NCBI GenBank assembly: GCA_964610575.1 | Contig: CAZSYX010000003.1 | Coordinates: 1 to 64,000 of the forward strand | Direction of reading: 5' to 3' | Length of the DNA: 64,000 nucleotides | From: JADJWR01 sp964610575 | GTDB lineage: Bacteria; Pseudomonadota; Gammaproteobacteria; Burkholderiales; Burkholderiaceae_F | In this document: one piece after another, positions 35,407 through 43,999 of the stretch | Position numbering within the stretch: position 1 is the stretch's first letter | Layout of the letters: each line of letters begins with the position of its first letter | The notes under the pieces: generated by a model | The model's input: the letters and a program-made list of their open reading frames with translations, nothing else | What the model was told of the DNA's origin: nothing | The model's database searches: none | Made by a program: the position numbers and the translations under genes

Positions 35407-36156
35407 ATGTACAAACTTGTGCTGCTGCGCCATGGCGAGAGCCAGTGGAACCTCGACAATCGCTTCACCGGCTGGACCGACGTCGACCTGACCGAGGCGG
35501 GCATCCGCGAGGCGCGCGCTGCCGGTGAACTGCTCAAGCGCGAGGGCTACGGCTTCGACATCGCCTACACGTCGGTGCTGAAGCGGGCGATCCGCACGCT
35601 GTGGCTGGCGCTCGACGCGCTCGACCTGATGTGGCTGCCGGTGGTGCACTCCTGGCGCCTGAACGAGCGGCACTACGGCAGCCTGCAGGGCCTGAACAAG
35701 GCGGAAACGGCGGCGAAGTACGGCGAGCAGCAGGTGCTCATCTGGCGCCGCGCCTATGCGATCGCGCCCGATCCGCTGGCCCCCGACGATCCGCGCTGGG
35801 CGGGCAACGACCCACGCTACCGCCATCTGAAGCCGGAAGAGATCCCGGCCACCGAATGCCTGAAGGACACGGTCGCGCGCGTGCTGCCGTTCTGGAACGA
35901 TTCGATCGCGCCTGCCATCAAGCGCGGACGCCGCGTTCTGGTGGCCGCGCACGGCAACTCGCTGCGTGCACTGGTCAAGTACCTGGACGGCATCTCGGAC
36001 GAGGACATCGTCGGCCTCAATATCCCGACGGCGCGGCCGCTGGTTTACGAACTGGATGCGGACCTGAAGCCGATCCGCAATTACTACCTCGGCGATGCCG
36101 AGGAGATCGCGCGCGCGATGGCGGCCGTGGCGGCGCAAGGCAAGGCCAAGCCGTAG
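35407..36156 (+). CDS. gpmA: 2,3-bisphosphoglycerate-dependent phosphoglycerate mutase
   Basis: A glycolytic enzyme interconverting 3- and 2-phosphoglycerate. The 249-aa protein shows the phosphohistidine motif LLRHGESQWNLDNRFTGW (His9), ERHYGSLQGLNKAETA and the second histidine in VAAHGNSLRALVKYLDG. It is the first gene of gpmA-envC-ctpA-moeB, a recurrent betaproteobacterial order. Its ribosome site is poor. Confidence 0.97.
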   Translation: MYKLVLLRHGESQWNLDNRFTGWTDVDLTEAGIREARAAGELLKREGYGFDIAYTSVLKRAIRTLWLALDALDLMWLPVVHSWRLNERHYGSLQGLNKAETAAKYGEQQVLIWRRAYAIAPDPLAPDDPRWAGNDPRYRHLKPEEIPATECLKDTVARVLPFWNDSIAPAIKRGRRVLVAAHGNSLRALVKYLDGISDEDIVGLNIPTARPLVYELDADLKPIRNYYLGDAEEIARAMAAVAAQGKAKP

Positions 36157-36160
36157 TCGC

Positions 36161-37453
36161 TTGATTCCGACATCGACGGCGCGGCTGCGTTGCCTGTTCC
36201 TGGCCGTGGCGCTGGCCGTCTGCGTGCAGGCGCCTGCCGAGGCGCAGCCGGCAGCGGCGCCGAAATCCGGCACGCCGGCAAAGCCGACCCCGCAGCGGAA
36301 GCAGCAGCTACAGGGCGAGCAGCGCCGCCTGCAGCAGCAACTGGTCCAGCTCAGGCAGCAGGTCGCTGGCGCCGAGGCCTCGCGAGCGGAGGCCGCCGAT
36401 GCGCTGCGTGAATCCGAGGCGGCAATCTCCGAAGCCAACCGGCGGCTGCGCGAACTGGCCGCGGAGCGGCGGCAGGTGCAGCAGGAAATCGACACGCTGG
36501 CCGCGCGCAGCAGTGCCATCGGTGCACGACGCCTGGAGGAGGAGAAAAGCCTCGGCTTCGTCCTGCGCGGCCAATACGTGCTGGCGCGGCAGACGCCGCT
36601 GCAGCGGCTGCTCGAAGGCGCCAGTCCCGGCGAGTTGCAGCGCGAGCTGATCTACCTGGACCACCTCGCCCGCGGCCGCTCGCGCACGCTCGGCGAGTTG
36701 CGTGCGCGGGGCGAAGAGCTGGCCGAGCTGCAGGCGCAGTCGGAGATCAAGCAGCTCGAGCTGGCGGCGCTCGCCGAGGACGAGGAGCGCAACCGGGCCG
36801 AACTGCTCAAGCAGCAGGCCGCGCGCAGTCGCACGCTCGACCGCCTTGCCAGGCAGCTCGCCGGCCAGCAGCGGTCGCTGCAGAGCCTGCAGCGCGACGA
36901 GAAGCGGCTCGCCTCGCTGATTGGCGAGATCGAGAAGCTGCTCGCGGAGCAGGCGCGGCGGCAGCCGCGCGAAACGGCGCGGGCCGGCCGACCCTCGACG
37001 GGCGCCGCGCCGGCAGCAGCGGTCGACGTGCCGGTCGACAGCGACTTTGCCCAGCTGCGCGGCAAGCTCGTGCTGCCGGTGCGCGGCGAGGTGGTGGCGC
37101 GCTTCGGCAGTCCGCGACCGACCGAGGCGCAGGTCGATGCGCCGACATGGAAGGGCGTGTTCATCCGCGCCGCCCCGGGCGCCGACGTGCACGCCGTGGC
37201 CGCCGGTCGGGTGGTTTTCGCCGACTGGCTGCGCGGTTTCGGCAACCTGCTCGTGATCGATCATGGTGAAGGCTTCCTTTCCGTCTACGGCAACAATGAG
37301 TCGCTGCTCGGCGATGTCGGCGCCCGGGTCGGCGCCGGAGACCCGATTGCCACCGTGGGAAGCACCGGAGGCGCGGCCGAGGCGGGCCTATACTTCGAGC
37401 TTCGTTTCAAGGGTCGTCCGATCGACCCGCTGCGCTGGGTCCAGGCCCGCTGA
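36161..37453 (+). CDS. envC: EnvC-like murein hydrolase activator (degenerate M23/LytM)
   Basis: A periplasmic activator of cell-splitting amidases. The 430-aa protein has a signal peptide (LRCLFLAVALAVCVQAPAEA), a long coiled coil at about 45-270 (rich in Gln, Arg, Leu, Glu) and a C-terminal LytM domain. The zinc ligands of active M23 peptidases are missing: the usual HxH is GLYFELR, and the first histidine motif reads GVFIRAAPG. It is therefore an activator, not an enzyme. I placed the start at TTG 36161, 4 bases after gpmA, because no ATG precedes the signal peptide; this start is uncertain. Confidence 0.88.
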   Translation: MIPTSTARLRCLFLAVALAVCVQAPAEAQPAAAPKSGTPAKPTPQRKQQLQGEQRRLQQQLVQLRQQVAGAEASRAEAADALRESEAAISEANRRLRELAAERRQVQQEIDTLAARSSAIGARRLEEEKSLGFVLRGQYVLARQTPLQRLLEGASPGELQRELIYLDHLARGRSRTLGELRARGEELAELQAQSEIKQLELAALAEDEERNRAELLKQQAARSRTLDRLARQLAGQQRSLQSLQRDEKRLASLIGEIEKLLAEQARRQPRETARAGRPSTGAAPAAAVDVPVDSDFAQLRGKLVLPVRGEVVARFGSPRPTEAQVDAPTWKGVFIRAAPGADVHAVAAGRVVFADWLRGFGNLLVIDHGEGFLSVYGNNESLLGDVGARVGAGDPIATVGSTGGAAEAGLYFELRFKGRPIDPLRWVQAR

Positions 37454-37510
37454 GACCGGAACTTCCCGGCCTTGCCGATGCCCAATGTGCGGCCTGCTTC
37501 CGGAGGTTTC

Positions 37511-38950
37511 ATGAGCGGACGTTTGCGGACTTTCGCATTGATCAGCGTCGGCGCCTTTGCGGGTGTCGCGGTCAGCCTCGGCATCTCGGCCTATGCGTTC
37601 CGCGACAGCCGCGGCCCCATCCCGCTCGAGGAGATCCGTCAGCTGACCGACGTGTTCGGCGCGATCAAGAGCCATTACGTCGAGCCGGTCGAGGACCGCA
37701 AACTGATCCAGGAAGCCATCTCCGGCATGCTCACCGGGCTGGATCCACACTCCGCATTCCTGAACGCCGACGCGTTCAAGGACCTGCAGACCAGCACGCA
37801 GGGCGAATTCGGCGGACTGGGCATCGAAGTCGCGCCCGAGGATGGCGCGGTCCGTGTGGTGGCGCCGATCGATGACACGCCGGCCTTCCGCGCCGGCGTC
37901 AAGGCCGGCGACCTGATCATCAAGATCGACGACACGCTGACCCGCGGCATGCCGCTTTCCGACGCGGTCAAGCTGATGCGCGGCAAGAAGGGCACCTCGG
38001 TGACGCTGACCGTGGCGCGCAAGGGCGAGGCCAAGCCGCTGGAGTTCAAGCTGGTGCGCGACGTGATCCGCACGCAGTCGGTCCGCAGCAAGGTGATCGA
38101 GCCGGGCTATGCGTTCGTGCGCATCTCGCAGTTCCAGGAGCGCACCGTCGACGATCTGGCCAAGAGTCTGACCGAGGCCTACAAGGCCGGCCCGCTGAAG
38201 GGGCTGGTGCTCGACCTGCGCAACGACCCGGGCGGCCTGCTGCACTCGGCCATCGGCGTCTCGGCGGCGTTCCTGCCCAAGGGCGCGCTGGTGGTCAGCA
38301 CGGACGGCCGGATGAGCGACGCCAAGCGGCGCTTCGTCGCTTCGCCGGAGGACTACCAGCGCGGTCGCGGCGACGATGCGCTGGCCCGTCTGCCCAAGGA
38401 AGTGAAATCGGTGCCGATGGTGGTGCTGGTCAACGGCGCCAGCGCGTCGGCCTCGGAGATCGTTGCCGGCGCGCTGCAGGACCACAAGCGGGCGACCGTG
38501 ATGGGTCTGCAGTCCTTCGGCAAGGGTTCGGTGCAGACGATCATTCCGCTGCGCTCAGACGGCGACCGCCCGGCGGCGATCAAGCTCACCACCGCGCGCT
38601 ATTACACGCCCAGCGGCCGCTCGATCCAGGCCAAGGGCATCGAGCCCGACCTGCAGGTGGACGACACCGCGCAGGGCGGCTTCGGCGGCCTGCAGATCCG
38701 CGAGGCCGACCTGGCGCGTCACCTCGAGGAGAAGAAGGGCGCCCCGGCGGCCGCCGGGGCCGCCCGCGACGCAGCGCCGGCCGACGCGCAGACCGAGTCG
38801 CGTGCCGAGAGCCCGGCGCCGCGGCGCTACGAGTTCGGCTCGCCGGAGGACTTTCAGCTGCAGCAGGCGATGAATCATCTCAAGGGCCTGCCGGTCGAAA
38901 CGGCGAAGAAGCCGGACAACGTCGCGACCTCGTCCAGCTCGAACCGTTGA
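37511..38950 (+). CDS. ctpA: carboxy-terminal processing protease (S41, CtpA/Prc type)
   Basis: A periplasmic serine protease with an N-terminal membrane segment or signal (TFALISVGAFAGVAVSLGIS). The 479-aa protein has a PDZ domain at about 90-175 (GGLGIEVAPEDGAVRVVAPI) and the S41 core with nucleophile Ser313 in NGASASASE and Lys338 in SFGKGSVQT, 25 residues apart as in the family. The tail after about 400 is Ala/Glu-rich with a final basic end. GGAGG at 37501-37505 fixes the ATG at 37511. Targets probably include wall enzymes or their adaptors (inference). Confidence 0.94.
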   Translation: MSGRLRTFALISVGAFAGVAVSLGISAYAFRDSRGPIPLEEIRQLTDVFGAIKSHYVEPVEDRKLIQEAISGMLTGLDPHSAFLNADAFKDLQTSTQGEFGGLGIEVAPEDGAVRVVAPIDDTPAFRAGVKAGDLIIKIDDTLTRGMPLSDAVKLMRGKKGTSVTLTVARKGEAKPLEFKLVRDVIRTQSVRSKVIEPGYAFVRISQFQERTVDDLAKSLTEAYKAGPLKGLVLDLRNDPGGLLHSAIGVSAAFLPKGALVVSTDGRMSDAKRRFVASPEDYQRGRGDDALARLPKEVKSVPMVVLVNGASASASEIVAGALQDHKRATVMGLQSFGKGSVQTIIPLRSDGDRPAAIKLTTARYYTPSGRSIQAKGIEPDLQVDDTAQGGFGGLQIREADLARHLEEKKGAPAAAGAARDAAPADAQTESRAESPAPRRYEFGSPEDFQLQQAMNHLKGLPVETAKKPDNVATSSSSNR

Positions 38951-39015
38951 AGCGTCGCCTCCGTGCCGGCGACGCGAGCGGGGTAACGCCGCCGCAGTGC
39001 ACGTGAGCGACACTG

Positions 39016-39032
39016 CCGGCGATGAACGCCGG
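39016..39032 (+). other. hairpin between ctpA and moeB
   Basis: CCGGCG (39016-39021) and CGCCGG (39027-39032) flank the loop ATGAA. It may be part of a terminator for ctpA or an mRNA structure; there is no T-run behind it. The whole ctpA-moeB spacer is 114 bp and shows no other signal. Confidence 0.35.
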
Positions 39033-39064
39033 ATTCGGCCGTTCGCCTCTGTCGGCCACAGACG

Positions 39065-39820
39065 ATGAACGACGACGAGCTGCTGCGCTATTCGCGCCAC
39101 ATCCTGCTGCAGGAGATCGGTATCGAGGGGCAGGCGCGCATCCGCGCTGCATCGGCGCTGGTCATCGGCGCCGGAGGACTCGGTTCACCCGCATCGATGT
39201 ACCTGGCATCGGCCGGCATCGGCCGGCTGACCCTGGTCGATGGCGATGCGGTCGACCTGACCAATTTGCAGCGGCAGATACTGCACACCTCCGACCGCAT
39301 CGGCGTCAACAAGGCGGTCTCCGGCCTGACCGCGCTGTCGGCCGTCAATCCGCAGGTGCAGCTGACCGGCGTCGGCGAGCGGGTCGGCGACGCGCGACTG
39401 CACGCGCTGGTGGCCGCTGCCGACGTGGTGCTCGACTGCACCGACAACTTCGCCACCCGGCACGCAATCAACCGCGCCTGCGTGGCGCACCGGCGGCCGC
39501 TGGTGTCCGGGGCGGCGGTCCGTTTCGACGGCCAGCTCGCCGTATTCGACCTGCGCCGGCCGGACTCCTCCTGCTATTCGTGCCTCTTTCCGGAAGGCGA
39601 CGCCCAGGACGACCTGTGCGCGGTGATGGGCGTGTTCGCGCCGCTGACCGGCATCATCGGCGCCATGCAGGCCGCCGAGGCGCTGAAGCTCCTCGCGCAG
39701 GCGGGCGCGACGGTAAGCGGCCGACTGTTGATCCTGGACGCCCTGAGCATGGACGTGCGCGCGGTACGATTCGAACGAGATCCCGATTGCGCCATCTGCC
39801 GCCCAAGCACCCGCGGCTGA
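39065..39820 (+). CDS. moeB: ThiF/MoeB/HesA-family adenylyltransferase
   Basis: An E1-like enzyme that adenylates the C-terminal glycine of a small sulfur carrier (MoaD for molybdopterin or ThiS for thiamin). The 251-aa protein has RYSRHILLQEIGIEGQ, the nucleotide loop VIGAGGLGSPAS, the conserved DLTNLQRQILH, DCTDNFATRHAIN and zinc cysteines in SCYSC and DCAIC. No rhodanese domain is fused. Whether it serves MoaD, ThiS or both cannot be settled here; its position after ctpA does not help. Confidence 0.9.
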   Translation: MNDDELLRYSRHILLQEIGIEGQARIRAASALVIGAGGLGSPASMYLASAGIGRLTLVDGDAVDLTNLQRQILHTSDRIGVNKAVSGLTALSAVNPQVQLTGVGERVGDARLHALVAAADVVLDCTDNFATRHAINRACVAHRRPLVSGAAVRFDGQLAVFDLRRPDSSCYSCLFPEGDAQDDLCAVMGVFAPLTGIIGAMQAAEALKLLAQAGATVSGRLLILDALSMDVRAVRFERDPDCAICRPSTRG

Positions 39821-39862
39821 GCACGTGACGAGGCCCCTAGGTCTGCGCGTTCCGTTTTCGCC

Positions 39863-40381
39863 ATGGCTTTCCTTGCTGATCTCTATCGCCGCGCCACGCC
39901 GAGGGCGCTGCTGGCGCTGATCGTTGCGGTCGTCGTGGCGGCGATGGCCGGCGGGCTCTTCTTCCAGCACGTCCTGCACTTGGAGCCGTGCCCGCTGTGC
40001 GTCCTGCAGCGGGTGGCGATCATCAGCGTCGGGATCTTTGCCGCGCTCGGCCTACTGACAAGCGGCGCGCGCTTCCAGCTGGTGGCGGCGGCGCTCGCAA
40101 CGGTCTGTGCCCTGGTCGGCGCCGGCATCGCTGCCTGGCACAGCTGGATCCTCGTCTATCCGCCGGAGTCGATGAGCTGCGGCCGACCCTTCGAGTGGTT
40201 CCACGAAGACTTCCCGCTCGAAGCCTGGCTGCCGAAGCTGTTTGCCGGCCACGGCGACTGCCTGAAAGTCGACTGGACCTTCCTTGGGCTGGCGATCCCG
40301 AACTTGTCTCTGATCGCCTTTGCGCTGCTGATTTCCGTCACCGTGCTGGCGGCGCGGCGGGCCTGGCAGCGGCTGCGCTGA
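39863..40381 (+). CDS. dsbB: disulfide bond formation protein B
   Basis: An inner-membrane oxidase that reoxidises DsbA using quinone. The 172-aa protein has four membrane helices and both redox pairs: Cys43-Pro-Leu-Cys46 in EPCPLC, and Cys106 (SMSCGRPFEW) with Cys133 (GDCLKVDW). GRPFEWF and GLAIPNLSLI are typical of betaproteobacterial DsbB. It is monocistronic or co-transcribed with moeB (42-base gap) and convergent with slmA. Confidence 0.95.
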   Translation: MAFLADLYRRATPRALLALIVAVVVAAMAGGLFFQHVLHLEPCPLCVLQRVAIISVGIFAALGLLTSGARFQLVAAALATVCALVGAGIAAWHSWILVYPPESMSCGRPFEWFHEDFPLEAWLPKLFAGHGDCLKVDWTFLGLAIPNLSLIAFALLISVTVLAARRAWQRLR

Positions 40382-40400
40382 AGCGCCGCCGCGGTCGGGG

Positions 40401-41012
40401 CTAGACGAGCAGCGCCGGAAGCTGCGCGTCGACGCTGTCGGCCGGCAGCTTGCGGAAGCCGCTCTTGGCGAAGCGGTGCCAGCGGCCGATCACATAGGCG
40501 ACGACCAGGGCCGCGCGCGAGGCAGCGTCGAAGTCCGCCGGCAGTTCCTTTTCCGTCACCGCCAGGCGGAAGCTCTGCTTCAGCGACGACTCGATGCGCT
40601 CGAACATCTGGTTCATGCGTTCCTGCAGGCGCTCGTTCTCGTTGACCAGCGCGTCGCCGATCAGCACCCGCGTCATGCCGCGGTTGGTCTGCGCGAACTC
40701 GAGCAGCATCAGTACGGTGCTGCGCGCCTGTTTCAGCCCGGAGGTCTCGCGGGCGGCGATGTCGTTGATCAGGCCGAAGATGGTGGTCTCGATGAACTCG
40801 ATCAGCCCCTCGAACATCTGCGCCTTGCTGGCGAAGTGGCGATACAGCGCGGCTTCCGACACCGACAGCCGTTCGGCGAGCGCCGCCGTGGTGACCTTCT
40901 CCCCCTTCGGATCCTCGAGCATCGACGCCAGCGTCTGCAGGATCTGCAGACGGCGCGCGCCGGGCTTGCGCCGTGTCGATTCGCCCAGCGTGGAGACCGA
41001 TTCCATCTTCAT
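40401..41012 (-). CDS. slmA: nucleoid occlusion factor SlmA (TetR fold)
   Basis: A DNA-binding inhibitor of FtsZ assembly over the nucleoid. The 203-aa protein has the N-terminal helix-turn-helix at about 40-60 (VTTAALAERLSVSEAALYRH), the SlmA-specific FASKAQMFEGLIEFIETTIF and a TetR-like C-terminal domain ending FAKSGFRKLP. The ATG at 41012 (MKMESVS) overlaps the stop of a 29-codon upstream frame; Met3 is an alternative start. A neighbouring argB and HAD gene is the usual Burkholderiales context. Confidence 0.94.
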   Translation of the reverse strand: MKMESVSTLGESTRRKPGARRLQILQTLASMLEDPKGEKVTTAALAERLSVSEAALYRHFASKAQMFEGLIEFIETTIFGLINDIAARETSGLKQARSTVLMLLEFAQTNRGMTRVLIGDALVNENERLQERMNQMFERIESSLKQSFRLAVTEKELPADFDAASRAALVVAYVIGRWHRFAKSGFRKLPADSVDAQLPALLV

Positions 41013-41098
41013 TGTTCCCGGGTGGCACGGCGCAGCCGCAGCGCCGTGCGGCGGAGGAACCGCGAATGGGTGCGTTGCCCTTTGCTGCGCTGATTCAT
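41009..41098 (-). CDS. possible 29-residue leader peptide of slmA
   Basis: An ATG-initiated frame whose TGA overlaps the slmA start in an ATGA junction. The peptide would be very basic, with nine arginines (RRTALRLRRATREQ at its end). AGAGG lies about nine bases before the ATG. It could couple translation of slmA or be a chance frame. Its 3' half contains the 9-bp hairpin at 41025-41049. No homologue is recalled. Confidence 0.35.
   Translation of the reverse strand: MNQRSKGQRTHSRFLRRTALRLRRATREQ
41025..41049 (-). promoter_or_regulatory. 9-bp inverted repeat just upstream of slmA
   Basis: GCACGGCGC (41025-41033) and GCGCCGTGC (41041-41049) are perfectly complementary around a 7-base loop. 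In the slmA mRNA the hairpin ends 12 bases before the start codon, next to the ribosome site GGGAAC. It does not resemble the SlmA-binding consensus (GTGAGTACTCAC type). It could be an mRNA hairpin or an operator. Confidence 0.5.
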
Positions 41099-41252
41099 GC
41101 TCGATGACCTCTGGGAGCCAGTTCTCCGATTCTGGCCGAAGCGGGACCGACGTGGGGAGTTACTTTCGTATTAGGTTTTGCGGATACTCGGTCCACGCCG
41201 GACCAGCGTCATCATCGGTGCCGGCCAGCCGCCGATCCCGCCGAGCGTGCCG

Positions 41253-43115
41253 TCAGTCCGGCCCGAACAGGCTTTCGGCCGAGCACAGGCAGTGCGACTG
41301 CGCAGCCAGCGGACTACGCGCGGCGTTGCGCAGCCAGCGCATATCGGAGCCGATCGACAGCATCGCATCGGGCATGACGGCGGCGCTGGGCAGCAGCAGG
41401 TTCAGCAGCGGCAGCGACGCAAGCGACGCCTCGCCGAACAGCATGCCGAGCAGGCGGTCGATGCCGCGCGGCTCGCGCTCGATGTAGGTGACGCGGAAGT
41501 CCTCGCCGAGCCCGCCGCGCTTCGCTGCGGCCTGCAGCGCTTCTCGGTAAGTGCCCAGGCGATCGATCAGCTTGTGCTCGTGCGCCTGCCGCCCGGTCCA
41601 CACCCGGCCCTGCGCCAGTTCGTCCACCTGCTCGGTGGTGAGGTTGCGCGCGGTGGCGGCGCGGCCGACGAACTCCTTGTATATGTGCGTGACACCCGTC
41701 TGCAGCAGTTCGCGTGCCCGCGGATCGAGCGGGCGGCGCGGGTCGAGCGCGCCGGCCAGCCAGGTGGTGGTCGTGCCGTGCGTGTGCAGCGACAGTTTCT
41801 CCCACGCGCGGTCCGCGGACGGGAGCAACGCGAAGACGCCGATCGAGCCGGTGATGGCGGCCGGGTCGGCGATGACCTCGTCCGCCGACATCGACACCCA
41901 GTAGCCGCCGGAGGCGGCGACGTCGCCGAAGGAAACGAGCACAGGCTTGCCGGCCTTACGGGTGACGTCCAGTTCGTGGCGGATCTGTTCGGCAGCGAAG
42001 ACGCTGCCGCCCGGCGACCGAACGCGCAGCAGGACGGCCTTGATCGAGTCGTCCTCGCGGGCGCGGCGGATCAGTTCCGCGATCGAGCGGCCGCCGACCA
42101 GTCCCTGCGGCTGGTCGCCGTCGAGCATCTCGCCGGAGGCGACCACGACGCCGACTGCATCGCCCTCCTTCTCGGGCAGGGTGCCGAGATACTGCGACAG
42201 GCCGATCTGGCGGAACGTCTTGTGCTTGGGGTCGGGCACGCCTTTCTCGATGAACATGGCGCGCAGTTCGTCGCGGGTCTTCAGCCCGTCGACCAGCTTC
42301 TCCTCGAGCGCGAGCTTGGCCGCGTCACCACCGGCGGCGGCGAAGCGCTGCGGCAGTTCGTCGATCAGCCGCGTAATGGTGCCGGCGGGCAGCTTGCGCG
42401 CCGTCTCGACCGCCGACAGGTACTGCGACCAGAGATCGCCGAGCAGCGCGACCTCGTCGCGCCGCGCATCCTCGGACGGCTCGTTTTGCGAGAACGGCTC
42501 GACCGCGCTCTTGTAGCGGCCGACCTTGAACACATTGACGGTCACGCCGACCGACTCGAGCGCGTCGCGGTAGTAGTTCCGGTAGCCGCCGAAGCCCTGC
42601 AGGACGACGCGGCCGAACGGATGCAGCAGCACCTGGTCGGTGTGCGCGGCGAGGTAGTAGCGGCGCTGGTCGAGGATCGAGCCCCAGGCGATCACCTGCT
42701 TGCCGCTCGCCCGTACGCGACCGATCGCCGCGGCGATTTCGCGCAGCGTGGCAAGCCCGGCGCCTTCCATGTCGTCGAGCAGGATCAGGACGCGGCCGAT
42801 CTTGGGATCGGTCGCCGCGGCATCGAGTGCTGCCAGCACGTCGCGCAGCTGCGTCTCGCGCTCGCGGTCGGCCAGCGCCTGCAGCACAGTGAACCTGGCG
42901 GGCGCGCCGGTGCGCTGCTCGACGATCGGCCCCGCCAGATCGAGCACCAGCGCCGTGTTCGGGGCCAGCTTGGGACGGCTTTCGTAGAACCAGGCAGCGA
43001 CGATCGCGGCGACGATGGCCAGGAACAGCAGGTTCAGCACGAGGGTGCGGAAGAAGCTGACCAGGTTCCAGATGAAGCCGAAGAATCGGCGGATCAGACC
43101 GGGGCGAGACGCCAT
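41253..43115 (-). CDS. sppA: signal peptide peptidase SppA, 67K type
   Basis: A membrane-anchored serine protease that degrades cleaved signal peptides. The 620-aa protein has one membrane helix (about 24-42, LVLNLLFLAIVAAIVAAWF) and two tandem S49 domains. Catalytic Lys202 (VGRYKSAVEPF) and Ser402 (GDVAASGGYWVSM) are 200 residues apart, as in E. coli SppA (Lys209/Ser409). The last roughly 50 residues form an added tail with two cysteines (HCLCSAESL). It is followed on the same strand by slmA after 154 bp of spacer plus the leader frame. Confidence 0.95.
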   Translation of the reverse strand: MASRPGLIRRFFGFIWNLVSFFRTLVLNLLFLAIVAAIVAAWFYESRPKLAPNTALVLDLAGPIVEQRTGAPARFTVLQALADRERETQLRDVLAALDAAATDPKIGRVLILLDDMEGAGLATLREIAAAIGRVRASGKQVIAWGSILDQRRYYLAAHTDQVLLHPFGRVVLQGFGGYRNYYRDALESVGVTVNVFKVGRYKSAVEPFSQNEPSEDARRDEVALLGDLWSQYLSAVETARKLPAGTITRLIDELPQRFAAAGGDAAKLALEEKLVDGLKTRDELRAMFIEKGVPDPKHKTFRQIGLSQYLGTLPEKEGDAVGVVVASGEMLDGDQPQGLVGGRSIAELIRRAREDDSIKAVLLRVRSPGGSVFAAEQIRHELDVTRKAGKPVLVSFGDVAASGGYWVSMSADEVIADPAAITGSIGVFALLPSADRAWEKLSLHTHGTTTTWLAGALDPRRPLDPRARELLQTGVTHIYKEFVGRAATARNLTTEQVDELAQGRVWTGRQAHEHKLIDRLGTYREALQAAAKRGGLGEDFRVTYIEREPRGIDRLLGMLFGEASLASLPLLNLLLPSAAVMPDAMLSIGSDMRWLRNAARSPLAAQSHCLCSAESLFGPD

Positions 43116-43185
43116 GTACAGCTCCGTTGACCGGGCAGATTCAGGGCCGACAGCTTACCTGCGACCGGTCGGCGGTCCCCGGCCG

Positions 43186-43953
43186 TCAGCCGCGCAGGCG
43201 GGCGCGGGCGCGGGGAAGCTCGAGCACCGAGCGCACACGAAGGCCGATGTAGCTGCCGGCCTGGCGCGACGGACCTCGGCCGTGGCCGGTTACCAGCACG
43301 GTGCGGAAGCCGACCGCCCGCGCCGAGCGCAGGTTGGCGGCGCTGTCCTCGACAAGGACGGCCTTGCCTTGCTGGACTCGTTCGCGCGCCAGCATGTGGC
43401 GCAGCATGCTGCGCGACGGCTTGGGTCGGAAAGTGCCGTGCAGGCGCATCGTCTCGATCGTATAACGCGCCCCGAGATGCCGATCGATCGCCAGCGCTCG
43501 CACGACGGCTCTCGCGTAGCGTGCCGGCGCGTTGGTCAGCAGCACCTTGCGGCCGGGCAGGCGCGCGAACAGACGCCCGAGGCCGCGCTCGGCGCGCAGC
43601 AGCTCGTCGACCTCGAAGTCGTGCGTTTCGTGCAGGAAGTGGTGCGCATCGACGCCGTGGTGCCGAACGAGTCCGAGCAGCGTGGCGCCGTAGCGCAGCC
43701 AGTAGTGCCGGCGCAGCCGGTCGGCTTCGGCCCGGTCGACCTGCAGGTGTCGCTCGACGTACGACGTCATCCGCGAGTCGATCGCCCGGAATATGGCGTG
43801 CGACGCGTCGTGCAGGGTGTTGTCGAGGTCGAAGAACCAGACTGGATGTCGATCGCGTGTACGCGCCGCTTCGCGGCGCACGTGCACGCGATCGAGCGAA
43901 GATGGCGCGGCGGGCTTGGGGCGGCCCGGCGCCCGCCGCGACTTCAACTGCAC
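43186..43953 (-). CDS. HAD-superfamily phosphatase, pyrimidine 5'-nucleotidase type
   Basis: A soluble HAD hydrolase like SDT1/YjjG pyrimidine 5'-nucleotidases. The 255-aa reading has motif I VWFFDLDNTLHDA (about 38-50), motif II KVLLTNAPARYA, the Lys in TFRPKPSRSM and motif III VLVEDSAANLRSARAVG. The start is unclear: GTG at 43953 gives a 38-residue basic extension, and inner GTG codons (near VHVRREAAR) would give a length closer to the family. It sits between argB and sppA as in other Burkholderiales. Confidence 0.88.
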   Translation of the reverse strand: MQLKSRRAPGRPKPAAPSSLDRVHVRREAARTRDRHPVWFFDLDNTLHDASHAIFRAIDSRMTSYVERHLQVDRAEADRLRRHYWLRYGATLLGLVRHHGVDAHHFLHETHDFEVDELLRAERGLGRLFARLPGRKVLLTNAPARYARAVVRALAIDRHLGARYTIETMRLHGTFRPKPSRSMLRHMLARERVQQGKAVLVEDSAANLRSARAVGFRTVLVTGHGRGPSRQAGSYIGLRVRSVLELPRARARLRG

Positions 43954-43999
43954 GAAAGGCGCGCTGTCGCGCGCCCGACTGGCGCGGAGGTCATCGCAG

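Noticed and set aside
36161..37453. An active M23 endopeptidase
   Set aside because: The HxH and first zinc-ligand motifs are missing from the LytM domain; with the long coiled coil this marks an EnvC-type activator.
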